A stretch of DNA of 64,000 nt, from the NCBI RefSeq assembly GCF_032854445.1, contig NC_088295.1:25407385-25471384 (forward strand), given 5' to 3'. A program made the position numbers and the translations under genes. The notes under the pieces are model-generated. The model ran no database searches. It saw only the letters and a program-made list of their open reading frames with translations, and was not told where the DNA came from. Positions 43,261-56,990 of the stretch are shown in pieces. Numbering within the stretch: the stretch's first letter is position 1; every line of letters starts with the position of its first letter. The DNA is from Liolophura sinensis. Its lineage: Eukaryota; Mollusca; Polyplacophora; Chitonida; Chitonidae.

Positions 43261-43334
43261 ATGGCTTCGCAGCCAAATAGTACGACTACGGGAAAATTTA
43301 GCGACATATATGAACTAAAAGAAGAGCTTGGCAA
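43261..43334 (+). CDS. CaMKII: CaMKII exon 1
   Basis: The start context CAACATGG is good. Encodes MASQPNSTTTGKFSDIYELK, then EELGK split by the intron; the donor AA|GTAAGTAC leaves phase 2. F..IYELKEELGKG is the first beta strand of the CaMKII kinase domain. The N-terminal STTT stretch differs from vertebrate isoforms, as expected for an invertebrate orthologue. Confidence 0.93.
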
Positions 43335-43809
43335 GTAAGTACGACGCTGTGTAGTAAATGGTATATAAGAACAGCAATTTATGTCAAGATTGGAAGTATT
43401 TATATGGGGTTTAACGTGCCATTTCCAGGATAAATCTGCGGAACAACGAGCAAGTGCGAGAGGCTTGGCGATCGCCGGCTGCTGTCTACTAGCTGAGTGT
43501 ACAAGACGAGACGTCGGCTCGCCCAGGCCATGGCTTGTCTGGCGCTCGCTCAAAGCTAGCACCCGGGAAATACGCTGTAAATTTACCGTGCTGCTTGTGG
43601 TTGGTCTGAAATACAACTACTGCCTGTTTATTTGGGTATTTGACGGCTGAGGTTAGCATTGCTACATCTTCTGCTATATTGCGGCTCTGCATCATTTGCT
43701 AGCAGGCCCGCATCCCAGTGCCCTGCTCTGTTGCCCGGCCTAGACCTAGGCCCTTGACTGACCAAGCTGATCATTATATGCTCACAAGAGAATCCTTTAT
43801 TGTTTACAG
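43335..43809 (+). other. CaMKII intron 1
   Basis: 475 bp between GTAAGTAC and TGTTTACAG. G+C richer at first. Frames here on either strand are unsupported. Confidence 0.85.
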
Positions 43810-43904
43810 GGGTGCCTTCTCCATCGTTCGCAGATGTGTTCAGAAATCCACAGGCTTGGAGTTTGCTGCTAAAATCATTAATACAAAGAAATTGTCCACA
43901 AGAG
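43810..43904 (+). CDS. CaMKII: CaMKII exon 2 (ATP-binding loop and catalytic lysine)
   Basis: Acceptor TGTTTACAG, donor AGAG|GTAAAG; 95 nt, the same length as exon 2 of vertebrate CAMK2 genes, entering in phase 2 and leaving in phase 1. It reads [15 protein letters not shown] and continues [16 protein letters not shown]. It completes the glycine-rich loop GKGAFSIV, and [10 protein letters not shown] contains the ATP-anchoring lysine. Identity to known CaMKII is very high over this exon. Confidence 0.95.
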
Positions 43905-44587
43905 GTAAAGACTATTCCATTTTCAATATGATAATGCTAATGCATGCATCCATATATAATTTTGAGCAACGGCATATATTGGAGCAGTAATTTGCCACAT
44001 AAATTATTTGCATGGAAGTGCTAATTGAAATGGCCAAGGATTAAGCAAGGTGCAAAGCTGTAACTGCATGGGCCAGTTAGTGCACTGTCAGCTTTCCAAT
44101 ATATTATGCAGTATGAGACTAGACATGAGCACACAGTATCTGCCAATGTTCAATTATTTCTATGGTAGTTAATATTGATTTCATCTTGTCGCTCAATGAC
44201 AGATTGTATGAGTTGGAGCTCTTAGGTTATGATTATACATGCTGTTTTTCTGTCAGGCCTGCGTAAAGCCCTCCTGAGTTGATTTATGTACTGGTGACAT
44301 GCATGTCACTGTTAGTACATCATATATGGACCTGGCTGTAGCTTTGAGCATGCATATACACATACTGGTATTAATATTCATACATTGCAAGTTGTGACAC
44401 AAATGGTATTGGTGAAAAACTGGGTCATTTTGTAATTGTAAGACCAGTAATTTTTGTTATTTTTTTATTTATGCTGATATGAATAAATAATTATGACGAA
44501 AAAGGCGTAAAATCTGTGTTTGGCTTGGCTGATGAAACTGAAAATAATGCCTAATCATATTTAATGGCTCTTCAGATTGATTTGCCA

Positions 44588-44730
44588 CATGTGGGAAGGT
44601 CACCAGCAACCTGACGATGGTTGTGGGTTTCCCCCGGGCTCTGCCCGGTTTCCACCTACCATGATGCTGGCCGCCGTCATATAAGTGAAATATTCTTGAG
44701 TATGGCATAAAACACCAATCAAATAAATCA
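44588..44730 (+). mobile_element. SINE 3' half, first family
   Basis: CACATGTGGGAAGGTCACCA, GGTTGTGGGTTTCCCCCGGG and AAGTGAAATATTCTTGAGTA, then ACACCAATCAAATAAATC. Confidence 0.88.
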
Positions 44731-45671
44731 AATTGATTTGGCATGTGTTTAGATTATGTAGTGGGTGGGTGGAAATTTAAAAAATAATGGGTATCGAAAG
44801 TAGGTGAACTTAAATTTGATAGAAAACATTATATCTTTGCACAACAGGTTCAGACATTTTATGTCAACAAATACCAAGATGAAACTGAAAATAAGTGCGC
44901 ATGTAAAAATCAATAGGCGTATTGCTCAAAGCAAAATGTTCTGATATTTATGACATCAATGTTGTGACATGGTATTCTGTGCTCTTTTTATGCCACATTG
45001 TTATTCCATATAAATATGATACATATATATGATATATAAATATATATATATATACACACACATATGTAACACAGGCTAACATAAACACAGTGAATATCAA
45101 ATCATGGCAGGTATGAATGGGACTTAACTGTCAGGCCTAGATTCTGACCATTTAGAAGCACCACAATTACATTAGGTTAGCAAAGACATACATGTAGATG
45201 TACTGTGTGAAGAGCGTATTACTAATGCTGGTAGGCAAGCTGGTGCACTTCAGCAGGGATGGCCTCTCCATAATACAATGATGGGATTACCATGGTGCAT
45301 TATGTAACAAACCAATTAGCATCCAGTCGTTGGTTGGGATAATTACTTTGAGTCTGAAATGCCATGTAAGTGGTACAATTTGAATGATTTGAGGAGACCT
45401 ACTAATTTTTGCAGTCCTTTCTGAATATTGGGCAGCACGTATGAAGGTACATGTACCAAGACCATGTTCAGTTGATTTTTTTGTATCTTCTCATTTGCTC
45501 TCTTAGGTTCATCGGTGTGTTTTTCTACCACATAGGTTTTCACACAAACAATTTTCAGACAAATTTGTAACTACACAAGAAACTGTAACTGCTATTTATG
45601 TTTTTGTTCTGTCTCTGAGATTTCATTGTTTTATTGTTTACTATTAACTCGGCATGCTATCTCAAGTCCAT

Positions 45672-45800
45672 GTAGCAGCCTGCGGATGGTCGTGGGCTTC
45701 CCAGGGCTGTGCCTGGTTTTCACCCACCATAATGCTCGCCGGTGTCATGTAAGTGAAATATTCTTGAGTACGATGTAAAACACCGATCAAATCAAGTACA
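45672..45800 (+). mobile_element. SINE 3' half, first family
   Basis: GCAGCCTGCGGATGGTCGTG, CACCCACCATAATGCTCGCC and GTGAAATATTCTTGAGTACG with a GTAAAACACCGATCAAATC end. Confidence 0.85.
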
Positions 45801-46129
45801 TGCAGAATTTATAAAATTCATTTCGGGAGTACCAAAATGATTTGTAGTAAAGTGCTGTTGTGTTCTGTTTGCTGCCTTGTTGCTACAGAAGTTTGCACAA
45901 GTACTTGAGACAGGAAAACAAAATAAATTGAAGATAGCCTGATTAAGCAAAATTAAACTTTTGTGTACACGTTTCAAGTGATGTCTTTACTGTTAAAAAC
46001 TGGCAAGGTTGACAGAATCAGACTGTGCAAGCCTGTGCCATAGTTAATGTGACAGGCTGGGAAAACATGTCAGGACAGGTACATATGTGTGTTTGCACAG
46101 ATGAAGCTGGTCATCTCCTGCATTTGTTT

Positions 46130-46450
46130 CCACAGAGAAGGCTGCTCTGCTTCTGTAGGAGTCTCATCAGGGATCACTGCTGTGCTCCTGTAGGAGTCTG
46201 CACAGAAAGGCTTCTCCGATCTTGTAAGAGTTCCCACAGAGCAGGCTACTCAGCTTCTGTAGTGGTCCCCACAGAAGGGTTGCTCTCCTCCTCTAAGGAT
46301 GGCTGTTCTTCATGTTGGGAGCTCTGTCAGATGTGGCTGCTCTGTTTTTGTAGGAGTTTCCTCAGAGAAGACTGCTATGCTTCTGTTCTCATAGAGAAGA
46401 CTTCTTCTCTCCCATAGGAGTTGCCACAGAAAAGGCTGCTCAGCTGCCAT
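46130..46450. repeat. Degenerate minisatellite, about 35-36 bp
   Basis: CCACAGAGAAGGCTGCTCTG followed by CTTCTGTAGGAGT recurs about nine times with substitutions and small length changes (for example 46153 and 46188). It creates a 130-codon frame with LLCFCRS-like repeats that is not a gene. Confidence 0.8.
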
Positions 46451-47035
46451 CTGAGTTAGTCAATAGTATTGTAAGGTGCCCAGACCCTCTATTTGTCACT
46501 TTTCCATTTGCTGTTCTAAAACCAAGATTGTGGACATCCAAACCAGTGGCCCAATGAGTTGAACCTTACTGCCCGTTACTGCCGATCTAGATGGGAAATT
46601 TCCTATTAGCGCATTTCTTTTTAATACTGATGTTGTGGATTAACTTTTTCTGGAAGTTCATTTATGTACGAACTGATATGTCTAATAAATTATATCATTG
46701 TTCATTAGCAATTATATAATATTTTTCAGGTGTATTTTATTTTCTCAAAGCGCATTGTTGTAACTACCATGGCAACCATTACTTTACTTATACATGAATG
46801 ACATGTCAGTATTACAAGTATGCATTACATGTATGTAGTCAGGGTACATGTGGTTACATATACAGACATGGAATTCTGCGGACATGTTTTTGCCTGTTCA
46901 TGTATCTCCACTGTGAACACACTGAATATATGTATATTTGTACTTTAATTCTTCAACTTTTTTGCATGCATGCAAAGTGTTTATTCAGGCATAATGTAAA
47001 GACATCATTGACTCAAGCTGGCCAACCCAGTCAGT

Positions 47036-47125
47036 GTAGTTTTGTCTCCAATATCACATTGAAAAGATGAATAAATATCACTGAAAGTTGTTCTTTCATA
47101 TGCCATAAGGTTGAGGAATTAGGGC
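47036..47125 (+). repeat. Dispersed repeat, copy 2
   Basis: Second copy of the element at 41487-41570: GTAGTTTTGTCTCCAATA, ATCACTGAAAGTTGTTCTTT and CATATGCCATAAGGTTGAGG. Confidence 0.65.
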
Positions 47126-48231
47126 ATATATAAACAGACAGTGACTGTGTTTAATGCACCGAATTACACAGGCTAAACTTCTAAACTTAATTTACAATTT
47201 TCAGCACAATAACATGAATGTCTTATCAAGATGCATAGTACATGTAATAATGTCGGAAGTAATGTTACGGTGCTTATCCCAATTTTAGTTCACATTAAAG
47301 GTGAAAATATTATATGCAAAGTGATTTGAAAGAACCATAGGTAAGGATGATAGGTTTGATGTTTTTTCGGTGAGAAGATTTGTCAGTTTGGAGTTGTAAT
47401 GCTTTCATGTGATTTAATTGTGACGACAATGAAAGTGCTTTGTAAACAAATAAATGTATCGATGGATGTACAACGGAATGCTTTTACATTGGTTGAAAGG
47501 CAGATGTAAATGTGTGCGAGAAAAAATTGCTGTTGAATTCTGGAAACCATGGATACACCTACATACATGTTGTACATGTTTTCATTGTGCCATATACATT
47601 TCATGCCAGTGACAGGAGGGTGGGGGTTGTTATGTGGACTAAAATTAAAGGCTGTTAGGACTGGGTGGTACATGTATGTGCATATATCAGTAGAGACACT
47701 TCTCCCAACAGCTGTGATACAGCCATTACAAATGTCAGGAAGTGCCCAGTGTTGGACATGATGAATCTAATCAATATTGAATGAGATAGAATGAAGCCTG
47801 CAATAACAATAGGGGACAATGTGGACTGACAAAATGGCTGCCTTGGATACCAATGTGCGTTCATGTAGATTAGGTGACATAAGTGACCTTTTATGACTAC
47901 AAAACAATGGCCCATTGCTTGTCAACTGTTACATTTTAGTGGTTTCCCTTCGTAAAACACAAAGATAATCCACATCGTTATGTATTGAGAAGTAAATGTC
48001 TTGTGTACACAATAAGTATCAGCTAAATTTGTAATGTGTCAGGAAGCTGTTTTGTAATTATCATAGTGGGCAACATTGTGTGTGTATGAATACATGCATT
48101 GTAAAGTGACAGATGTATTGTGAAGGCTTCTGTTCTATTTGACTAACTATTGCTATGTACTGTACATCATATGTCCAGAGGCATTTTATCATGATTTGAT
48201 TTCATTGATATAGCAATCTAGTATTATGGAT

Positions 48232-48372
48232 GGTCTGTCAGTAACCTGCGGATGGTCGTGGGTTTTTCCTGGACTGTCCCTGGTTTCTTCCCACTGTAAT
48301 GCTGGCCGCCATCGAGTAAGTGAAATACCCGTGAATACAATGTAAAACACCAATCAAATAAGTAGATAAATA
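48232..48372 (+). mobile_element. SINE 3' half, first family, diverged
   Basis: GTCAGTAACCTGCGGATGGT, TAATGCTGGCCGCCATCG and GTAAAACACCAATCAAATAA. Confidence 0.82.
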
Positions 48373-51257
48373 GTATTAAAGATAACAGAAAAACATACGC
48401 ACATACTTTGTTGTATCCGAAATGCTTCTCTCAAGACTAAATATATCTGATTATGCACTTCTATATGTAAATATATATGTAAAGGCTGATTTTTTTATGT
48501 GTGTGTATTATAGATACAGTGGAACTGAAATTACTGAACATACACAAGATGGCTGAAATACCTAAGAAGGGCACTTTATTAGCTCTAAAGAACTAGTGCT
48601 AGCTAAATATGACCTTAAATGACACATTTTGGCCTTATTGATGGGGTAGCATGTGTCTGAATAGGCCCTGCCCTTGGTGCACTATACATTAATCTACATG
48701 TATTGTACAACATGTGTTTGGTCTAACTTATAAGACAGTAGACCATAGCAGTTGAACTATTGAATGCAAATTTTCACTTAATTACGCCCTTGCTCTTGAG
48801 ACTTGAGGTAAAGTATACATGCACATAAAGGGACTGGTTGGACTGATGATCGTATTGTAAGTTGTTACTGGGTGGGATGTGGTGTCTTCACGGATAGCAT
48901 ACATGATGATACTGATGACAAAACTGATGAGAAAGCATACATGTAAGGACTGGTTGGAATGTATGACAGTATGTTGTTAATGGTTTAGAAACTATAGGTG
49001 TGGGGATTGGCTGGACAGTATGCTGTTGTTTGGTGGAGTATGGTTTCTGGTGTTTTTTAGGGAATGTAAACATGAACTTAAAGGGACAGGTTGGACAACA
49101 TATGGCAGTACATTTATGCTGTTACTAGGTGAAACAGGAATGTGGGGACTGGTGCCTTTCGTTGTTATTCTGCAATGAGGTACAAATATAAAGACCTTCG
49201 TGTAGGTTTGACAAGAGAGTGTGGTGACATGACTGAAATAATAGTAAATCTATTTACCATTATTTCTCACCTCAGTATGAATGGCCTAGGTTATTTTCCC
49301 CATCAAGCCGGATTGATAACATTTGAATTCTAAATAGTTGTGAACACACTCTGATGGAGCATAGGAAATGGGTAGCTTATTAGCTTGTAACCTCTTCATA
49401 TTCAACCTTTCAGACATTTGTCAAGTTTCTTGCTTCCAGCATTGCAGGAAAATCTGCAGTCACCCATGAAGTCACTTCCAAGACGGCATCAATATCCTGT
49501 TTTTATTTTCCATCACTTATGCTGGCAGTGCATGAAGCTTACTGATCAAATCTTGGAGTTACACTTCCTCATCAAATATTAATATCATCAAGCCAGTGAC
49601 ATGGCTGATATGGCTGATGAGGAAGACCGCATTAACATGGGAGTTCAGCTGTAAAACTGCTGGCCTGCTGAGTCTCTCCAATAAAGTCGGGCTATATTAC
49701 ACTGGCCTTGTCAAGCATGGTTGATGAGACAGCGGCCAGTATACCTGCTATGTGATTGTTACAGTTCACACCATGTACATGTACATGTATCTAAGAACCA
49801 GTGACTTGTGTTGTAGTCACAGTTTCATACAAACATTTTAGTGGATTTTGTTGCATTTTAATTCATCTTAAGGTTTGGTGCAGTTGTAAGTTAGGTGAGA
49901 TTTTTTTTTTTTGTCTCTCTTTTCAATTTTTCTTCCTCTTTTTTTGTCTTCTGCATTTCGACTTGGTGTTCCAACATACCCCCATACTTCTCAAAGTGAA
50001 GGGTTGGTATTTATGTGTCAACAGTTGCTCCTACTTACACCATGGTATAGAGGGACTTATACATACATGTATACATGTGCCTAATTGTCATGTACTCCAT
50101 TGTTTACTCCACAGTTTTTTCATTTTCTGGATCCTCTGTCATTTTCTTGGTCTCCTATTTTACAGAGATTATCATTGTAACCTCATTTACAGTTTATGAC
50201 CTGCCCAAAGTTATTAATAAAATGGAACTAAATTGTGATTTAAGTTCCAGGCTGAAAATACTATTTGATTCAAGGCGGACTTTTGCCCACAACATTAGAG
50301 AGGTAGCACTGCTATTAGGAATGAAAATGTAACACCTGCTGGTTTCCTTCTGTGGTTTCCCTAATGGAGCTAAATGTTCCAAAGCAATGGTCACATTGAT
50401 GTTGATTTACATTAGAATGCTTTGCGCAGCCAAACCTGAGGTTAAAGGATATGTTGAAATAGTACGTCAAGTTGTCGTTTGAGAATTAAAGGTGAAAAGC
50501 AGTGTAAAAGCAGCATCCCCACAAAATGCTGCTCCCATTAGTGACCCTTGCGCAAAAACAGCATCTTGGCATCATGTTACACCATGAAACACCGTCAGTT
50601 GAGGCGGTAAGCCAGTATGCATACATACCCAACTTTCTCCACCATATCAAGTTACTGTACATGAAACTCTTATACATGAAATTGGTTAGGATATCAAACA
50701 TGTGTCACTGTGGGTTTCAGATTCTGTGTATACAAGGGTTTATCCTTAATATATTTAAAAATGAGCATATCAATTTTAGGATGTGATATTAGTTTTGTTT
50801 TTGTTTCATGTGGTGAATGTTATTGGCTAAGATTATTTTCCTGTTTTATGATTTTTGTGTTTAAACAATGTTCTTATCAATGCTACATGTAAATTGATCA
50901 TCGATGTAAATTACCACCATCAGTGTAAATTGATGCACATTTTGAGAATGCAGTTGAAATTGTTTCGAAATTGATTTATGATAACTATGAGTTTAAAATT
51001 CCATTGTGCATTTCTTTTGATTGTCTGTATATTTAGCTTTTGCAATATTGCAGAGAAATTTGATGTTTGGCCAGGTCAAGCATCTGCATTGTGTTCCTGA
51101 TTTCGCACATTTAGAAAGTGTTATGTTGTAAAATGCCAGTCAGCTGTTCAATAGGATGACAATGAAAAAAAAAAATCCTGAAATCTTAAAGGCCTTTACA
51201 CTCACTTTGTGCTTGTTACACAGTAAAACACAGTTATTATAACACATGCAAGTATTC

Positions 51258-51832
51258 CTCAGATGTATTACACTGACGCGTCGGTCAGGAACTGTCCTTA
51301 AAGTCATCCTTCCCTTGGACCATCATCAGAGACTTTGACTCAGATGTATTACACTGACACATCTGTCAGGAACTGTCTTTAAAGTCATCCTTCCCTTGGA
51401 CCATCATGAGAGACTATGACTCAGATGTATTGCACTGACGCGTCAGTCAGGAACTGTCCTTAAAGTCATCCTTCCCTTGGACCATCATGAGAGACTATGA
51501 CTCAGATGTATTACACTGACGCGTCGGTCAGGAACACTGGCGCGTCGGTCAGGAACACTGGCGCGTCGGTCAGGAACACTGGCGCGTCGGTCAGGAACTG
51601 TCCTTAAAGTCATCCTTCCCTTGGACCATCATCAGAGACTTTGACTCAGATGTATTACACTGACGCGTCAGTCAGGAACTGTCCTTAAAGTCATCCTTCC
51701 CTTGGACCATCATCAGAGACTTTGACTCAGATGTATTACACTGACGCGTCGGCCAGGAACACTAACGCGTCGGTCAGGAACTGTCCTTAAAGTCATCCTT
51801 TCCGTGGAACATCATCAGAGACTATGTAAAGG
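51258..51832. repeat. 81-bp tandem repeat with nested 21-bp expansion
   Basis: CAGATGTATTACACTGACGC recurs at 51260, 51341, 51422, 51503, 51647 and 51728. Spacing is 81 bp except one interval of 144 bp, which is 81 plus three extra copies of a 21-bp piece (CACTGGCGCGTCGGTCAGGAA-like). The other half of each unit is AACTGTCCTTAAAGTCATCC and CCCTTGGACCATCATCAGAG. Most units carry the palindrome GACGCGTC. Confidence 0.93.
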
Positions 51833-54029
51833 TACATTAAGACGTACAAGGTAACTCCTCATAACTGGTGTTTCTGGCATTGGCATTTAGGTCACAGTGA
51901 GAGAGGCCCGTCATAGACGGTGATACCATCATGGTATCACCAAAGCAAAAGTGATAGCGAAGGTGATGTCACACTCATTGCATACCATGCCGGGGTGTCA
52001 TTGGGGTGTCATTTTCAGTTGACCAACAGTATGAATGCATTTGTGACGTGGGATAATGTTGAATGAGACGTCAACCCTTATTGGAGTTCTTGTCCAGTAT
52101 ACCTGCCCTTGTAAATTTTTGAGATATTAAAACCCTTTCAACATCTTTTGTTAATAACATTGCAGATTCTCTGTATGGAAATGTACATGTGTGGTTTTCT
52201 TTATCTAAGGGAGCTCAAGCGGCATTGTCCACTATTCTAAAGATGGCTGAGTAAAATTTGTACTGGTCTTTGTTGTATTATATTTGTGCATAAACTAATG
52301 TGTCAATTCAAAAATTCCTTTACGCAGTGCTGCATGAATGATACAAATGCTTTGTTGTACAGGAAAATAAGACTTTTATGTTCAGTGTAATGCTTCTACT
52401 TTCGAGAAACCCTCCTTACATGCATGCAGATGTCCAGGGAAAAATATGTAGCATGACATTTTATAATGTCGAGCTCGTCATTTTTGTGTACAAACTTGCG
52501 GGATGTACCTACATGTATGTGAATGTTTACTGAAGTAGAGCACAATCTGCATATCGTGTATGAGACTCCAATATCTAGTTAATACTTCACCTGTCTCTAA
52601 CAGCCTGTGTCACAAGCTTTTCTATCAAGTATCCAGATTAAATCTGCATTACCTCTGCTAGCTTCATTACTCATTTGATCAGTGGGAAGAATCCAATGGA
52701 CTGTGATAAGAATGTATTAACATCTAGTAAGGCTTCAGTTTTATTATGATCGTATCAGCTTTCTGGATACTGGAGCTGATTCTTGGAGGCCAGCCAGCCC
52801 TGCTATACCCTCCTTCAATAAAGTCTGCACAATATTAACTTCACATCCTTCTGTCTTGAAATCCAACACAGTCTGGAATTGCGCATTCAGTTATATTTTT
52901 TTTGAATGTTTAGATAGTTCCTTTCGAATGCAAACCCTACGAAGTGTGAACTTATTTTAAGCATAGCACTTGTATTTCACAGTATCAGTGGTGTAACTTA
53001 ACGCCTGCCCGCATGCCAAATGCAGTCAGAAATCGCTGTGGGCATGTTATAGGCTTGCATAGCCTGCCCGCTCGGCCAGTCGCTATTTCTCGATTTTCTC
53101 CTTTACGAATTTCAACTCGCAATGTCCGATGGATATCACGCGTTACCCTTTTACTCTTCTTTTTGTTGTTAACTTGACAAATGTGCCTCTGCCACACAAG
53201 ACTTCTGCCAATGGGTGAGGAAGTTTTCTGTGTTCTCTCTGACTCCGTAACAGTACATCAACTCCGATGCGTACACCCAGTACAAGAAGCCAGGCACATG
53301 CGAGTTGTATTTTTAACTTCAAATCTGTTGCTAAAGAGAAGCTGCAATTTTGTGGTGTTCTAGTGAATGTTGCTCCGAAAAATCTAAGCAAAGGTAAAGC
53401 TACCAGATCTGTATCATCTGATCGAAATAGGTTGTATGACCATAGTTCAGTTAAATTAATTGTTGATGTCTGTTTTCAGCAATTCCTGATACTCAATTCA
53501 TAATGTAGGCACTTTGCAGAACAAAGTTGGCCGTTCAGTCCACTCAAAAACAGTGGCACATGCCGATTTCTGGTGTGGACTGAGAAGACGTGGGTCTTTT
53601 CTATCACTCCTGTAAGTTTCGATCAATTTCAGACTAGTTATATGCAGAAAACCTGATAAAGTGTTGACTTTTTTCTTTTCAATATTGCGGTGTGCACGCA
53701 TGACTCATTAGGTGCATCCAAAATCCGCGTTATGTCTGAGGCCACAGGCAGAAAACCTGGATAATGAAGCAGATGTGCACATGATATCCGCAAACCTTGA
53801 CTGAAACCTTGACTAGATTTTGCATTTTAGTTGGTAATATTTGGCTCTGTTGAACATTGGTTATGGGCAGGTAGATTAAAGCTATTACCTGCCCTGATGG
53901 CATGCCCTTTCCAGTGAGGGCAGAATGACTTGAGATGCAGGCTGCGCTGATGGTAGGCACTAAAAAAAAATTAGGTGACACCACGGAGTATACATGTGCA
54001 TTGTACTGATGCTATTGTATTAAAAACAC

Positions 54030-54146
54030 ATAGATTTTTTGATTGGTGTTTTACTCCGTACTCAAGAATATTTCACTTACACGACGGCAGCCAGCATTAT
54101 GGTGAGTGGAAACCGGGCAGAGCCCAGGGGAAACCCACGACCATCT
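54030..54146 (-). mobile_element. SINE 3' part, first family
   Basis: Minus strand: GATTGGTGTTTTACTCCGTA, CTCAAGAATATTTCACTTAC and GGAAACCCACGACCATC in plus-strand reading; the head is missing. Confidence 0.85.
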
Positions 54147-54429
54147 TTTGGTATATATTAATACCCAGGTTATTATGTGTATATCCAGTGGAATCAATTT
54201 TACTCAAAGCATTATGTCTTTTTGATTATTTGGGACGGTATTTCAGTTTTGGTTTGCACAAGTGCTAAGTTTTGTGCTTCATTGCCATTGACCATTCCTG
54301 TAAACTATTAAGTGAAACAACATGTAGCCACCTTATTAAACACAGTTGAAATGAAATGTAATACATGTAGGATTTTCGGGCTCACAAGGTTGATTTACTA
54401 CTTGTATAGAGTACGTGTTTAGTTATTTG

Positions 54430-54575
54430 TTGGATTGGTGTTCTAGGTCATATGTTGCACTTTATATGCAATTTTGGCCAGTACTATGGTGGGAGAAAAC
54501 CTGACTGGAGGAAACTCACAACCACGTGCAGTTACTGGCAGACCTTTCCCCTCATATGACTGGAGAGAGTTCTTT
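54430..54575 (-). mobile_element. Strongly diverged SINE, first family
   Basis: Plus-strand words GGATTGGTGTTCTAGGTCAT, TATGGTGGGAGAAAACCTGA and GGAAACTCACAACCACGTGC keep the order of the first-family complement. Confidence 0.6.
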
Positions 54576-56864
54576 TTATCACAGCTGTGGTGATCGGAAG
54601 TACAGTAAACACCATCCACCTGATCATGTTTGCCCTTCAGTAACATGCATGTACATGTATATACATACAGCTTCATGTACCGGATATCGTAGTTATACTA
54701 CTTGACAATTTTGTCTTTGGCCAGGACAGGTGGATAATTAAGTGACTGTGCTACATGTTTTTCTCCTTATACAGTACATGATCATACATTGTGCATACAT
54801 TATGGAGGCTATACCATTGTGTAAGATCTGTTCATGATTTGTCCCCCATCCCCCCTCATCGCTGTAAATGCATTGCTGTCAGCAGAGCATTATTCACAGT
54901 TGGGATGATTGCAGTGTTTGCTGTCAGGAGAGAGGAATGAAAATTCTGGTATCATCTATAATTTATACCTGTGCAAAATATTGATCATGTATTTGTGCTA
55001 ATGTAAAAACATTACTTAAAAGCTTTTTGTTCTGATTCCATGAACTGAAATTCAGTGACTTGCGTACAGAATAAACTACAGGTGCTTGGTTAGGGGTGGT
55101 TGTTTCCCTGGGGATTTGCCTGGCTTTTTCACATGTCTGTTGTTTCTTGGTACATGTATATATAGATGATTGTGTACAATCACATACATGTACATGTGTA
55201 TGTTGTTAAGGTTTAAATTTGAAATGAGCCACCTTGTGTCAGTCCTCATTTAAGAAACATCTCGGGTATTACCTGCTTTTATAGACGGTTAAAAAGGAAT
55301 ATAGACAGTAATAAAGGCATGAATTATGAAATATTCTTTGAGTACCATCTTCCTGGAAGGAAGTGTGCGATTCATGGTAAGGTCTAGGCGATGGTATGCA
55401 GTTCAGACTGTCTGAACCAGGAACATGAATATGGAAACCTCACTGCCCTCTGAGACTGCTGTTAATTTGGCTGTCAAATGGTCTGAACCTTAATCAATCA
55501 AGAAACGTAGAAACTGTTGGGTACACTTCTAGTGCTATATTCACAGGTGTAAAGATCACCAATGGAATGATGGGCCCCAAACCTTCTCCAAAACCTTTTT
55601 CCACACTCATTTCTCAATTACCAAGAAACTATGAGGTTAGGAACATGTAGATTTATTTATATATGTATTTTAGTGGTAGTGCTGTTTTTAAAGGATACAT
55701 AAAAAGGAACTGTAAAACAAAGATTATGTTTCTATGCCAAATAAAGAAAATTATACCCAGGAATTTTTGTTAAAAAAATTTCATTTTGGGGGTATTTTTA
55801 TACCTGTTAATTACCCCTCTGTATTATGCATGTTTTCTGTCAAGGGTCAGATTTTTTCAGAAATTACATCATAGTTGATCTTGCTCATAACTCTGTCAAC
55901 AACCCTGAAGTGCCCCGATCCCGGTGGACCGTGTCGCTACAGCCTGGGCAAGGTGACATGTACACAGGTACTGGATTGCTTCTTTGGGCCAGCTGATCGC
56001 TCCCTCTGCACCCTTACAGCCGCCCCCATTTGGTCTGTTCCCAACACCTCCGCGCCATTTGGGCAGACCTTTTGGGTCTGTCCCCTACAGAGCTCTTTTT
56101 AAACAAGGATCGTCGTTGACGTCCCGCTGCAAGCTACTTAATTTTTGGACTGACGGCTGGGGCCTTGAGAAAGCTGTACTTTGAAGCCACTTTTACCCCT
56201 CAAAATAACAGTTGAAAATTTTTTTTGCACTGTTATATGTTATTACACATGGTGAATGTTCACTATGTGAAATCTGTAACAAGTTGGTATTCCAAATTCT
56301 AAACAGTTTTCTGTCCATTTTGCTTACATAAAGAGTCTTTTTCGTGGTGAAATGTTATGTGCTAAGTTTTTAAGGACGTTTGTTTGATCAGATATGTAGC
56401 TCAACTGAGGTGTGTTAGAAATTGGGTTTTCACCATTTCACTGAAGATGGATATCTCTGACCATCTAAATACACAGCGTAAGAAAGTGTAAGCTGAAAAA
56501 CACGATCTAGAGTAAGGTACACAAAGTGAAGCGTGGGATCTTTCAGTCCGATCTACAAGACCTCTAGTAGAGCCTGACTAGTCAGGTGATGGTTGTGGGG
56601 GTGAAGTTCAAACTCCTCCCCCTGCTTCAAGTACAGATATATCTGTGAAATCTGTAGGAGTTGATTGCTGACCTATTCTTGATTGTTCTGCTGGAAGCCA
56701 ACCTGAATGCACTCTTTACCCTGCATTTATTTAAAACTTTTAGATCAGTCCATCTTACTTGGAATGTCCATTGTTCATTTACATGTATAAGTGTATGTAT
56801 GTACATGTAAGTTAAAGATTACATGTTGAAAAAGTCCATACCGCTGTTGAACAGTCATTGTTTA

Positions 56865-56990
56865 CTTGTTTATTTATTTGATTGTTGTTTTACGGCGTAC
56901 TCAAGATTATTTCTTATTTCAGCCATCATTATGGTTGGAGGAAATCAAGCAGAGACCGAGGGAAACTCACAATCCTTTGTCATTGTATAT
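56865..56990 (-). mobile_element. Diverged SINE 3' part, first family
   Basis: ATTTGATTGTTGTTTTACGG, CGTACTCAAGATTATTTC and TTATGGTTGGAGGAAATCAA, with GAGGGAAACTCACAATCC. Confidence 0.7.

Noticed and set aside
43053-43616. Minus-strand 187-codon frame
   Set aside because: Overlaps CaMKII exon 1 and promoter on the opposite strand; the kinase exon has far stronger support and this frame resembles nothing known.
43381-43650. Plus-strand 89-codon frame in CaMKII intron 1
   Set aside because: Lies between consensus splice sites of two joined exons; no family.
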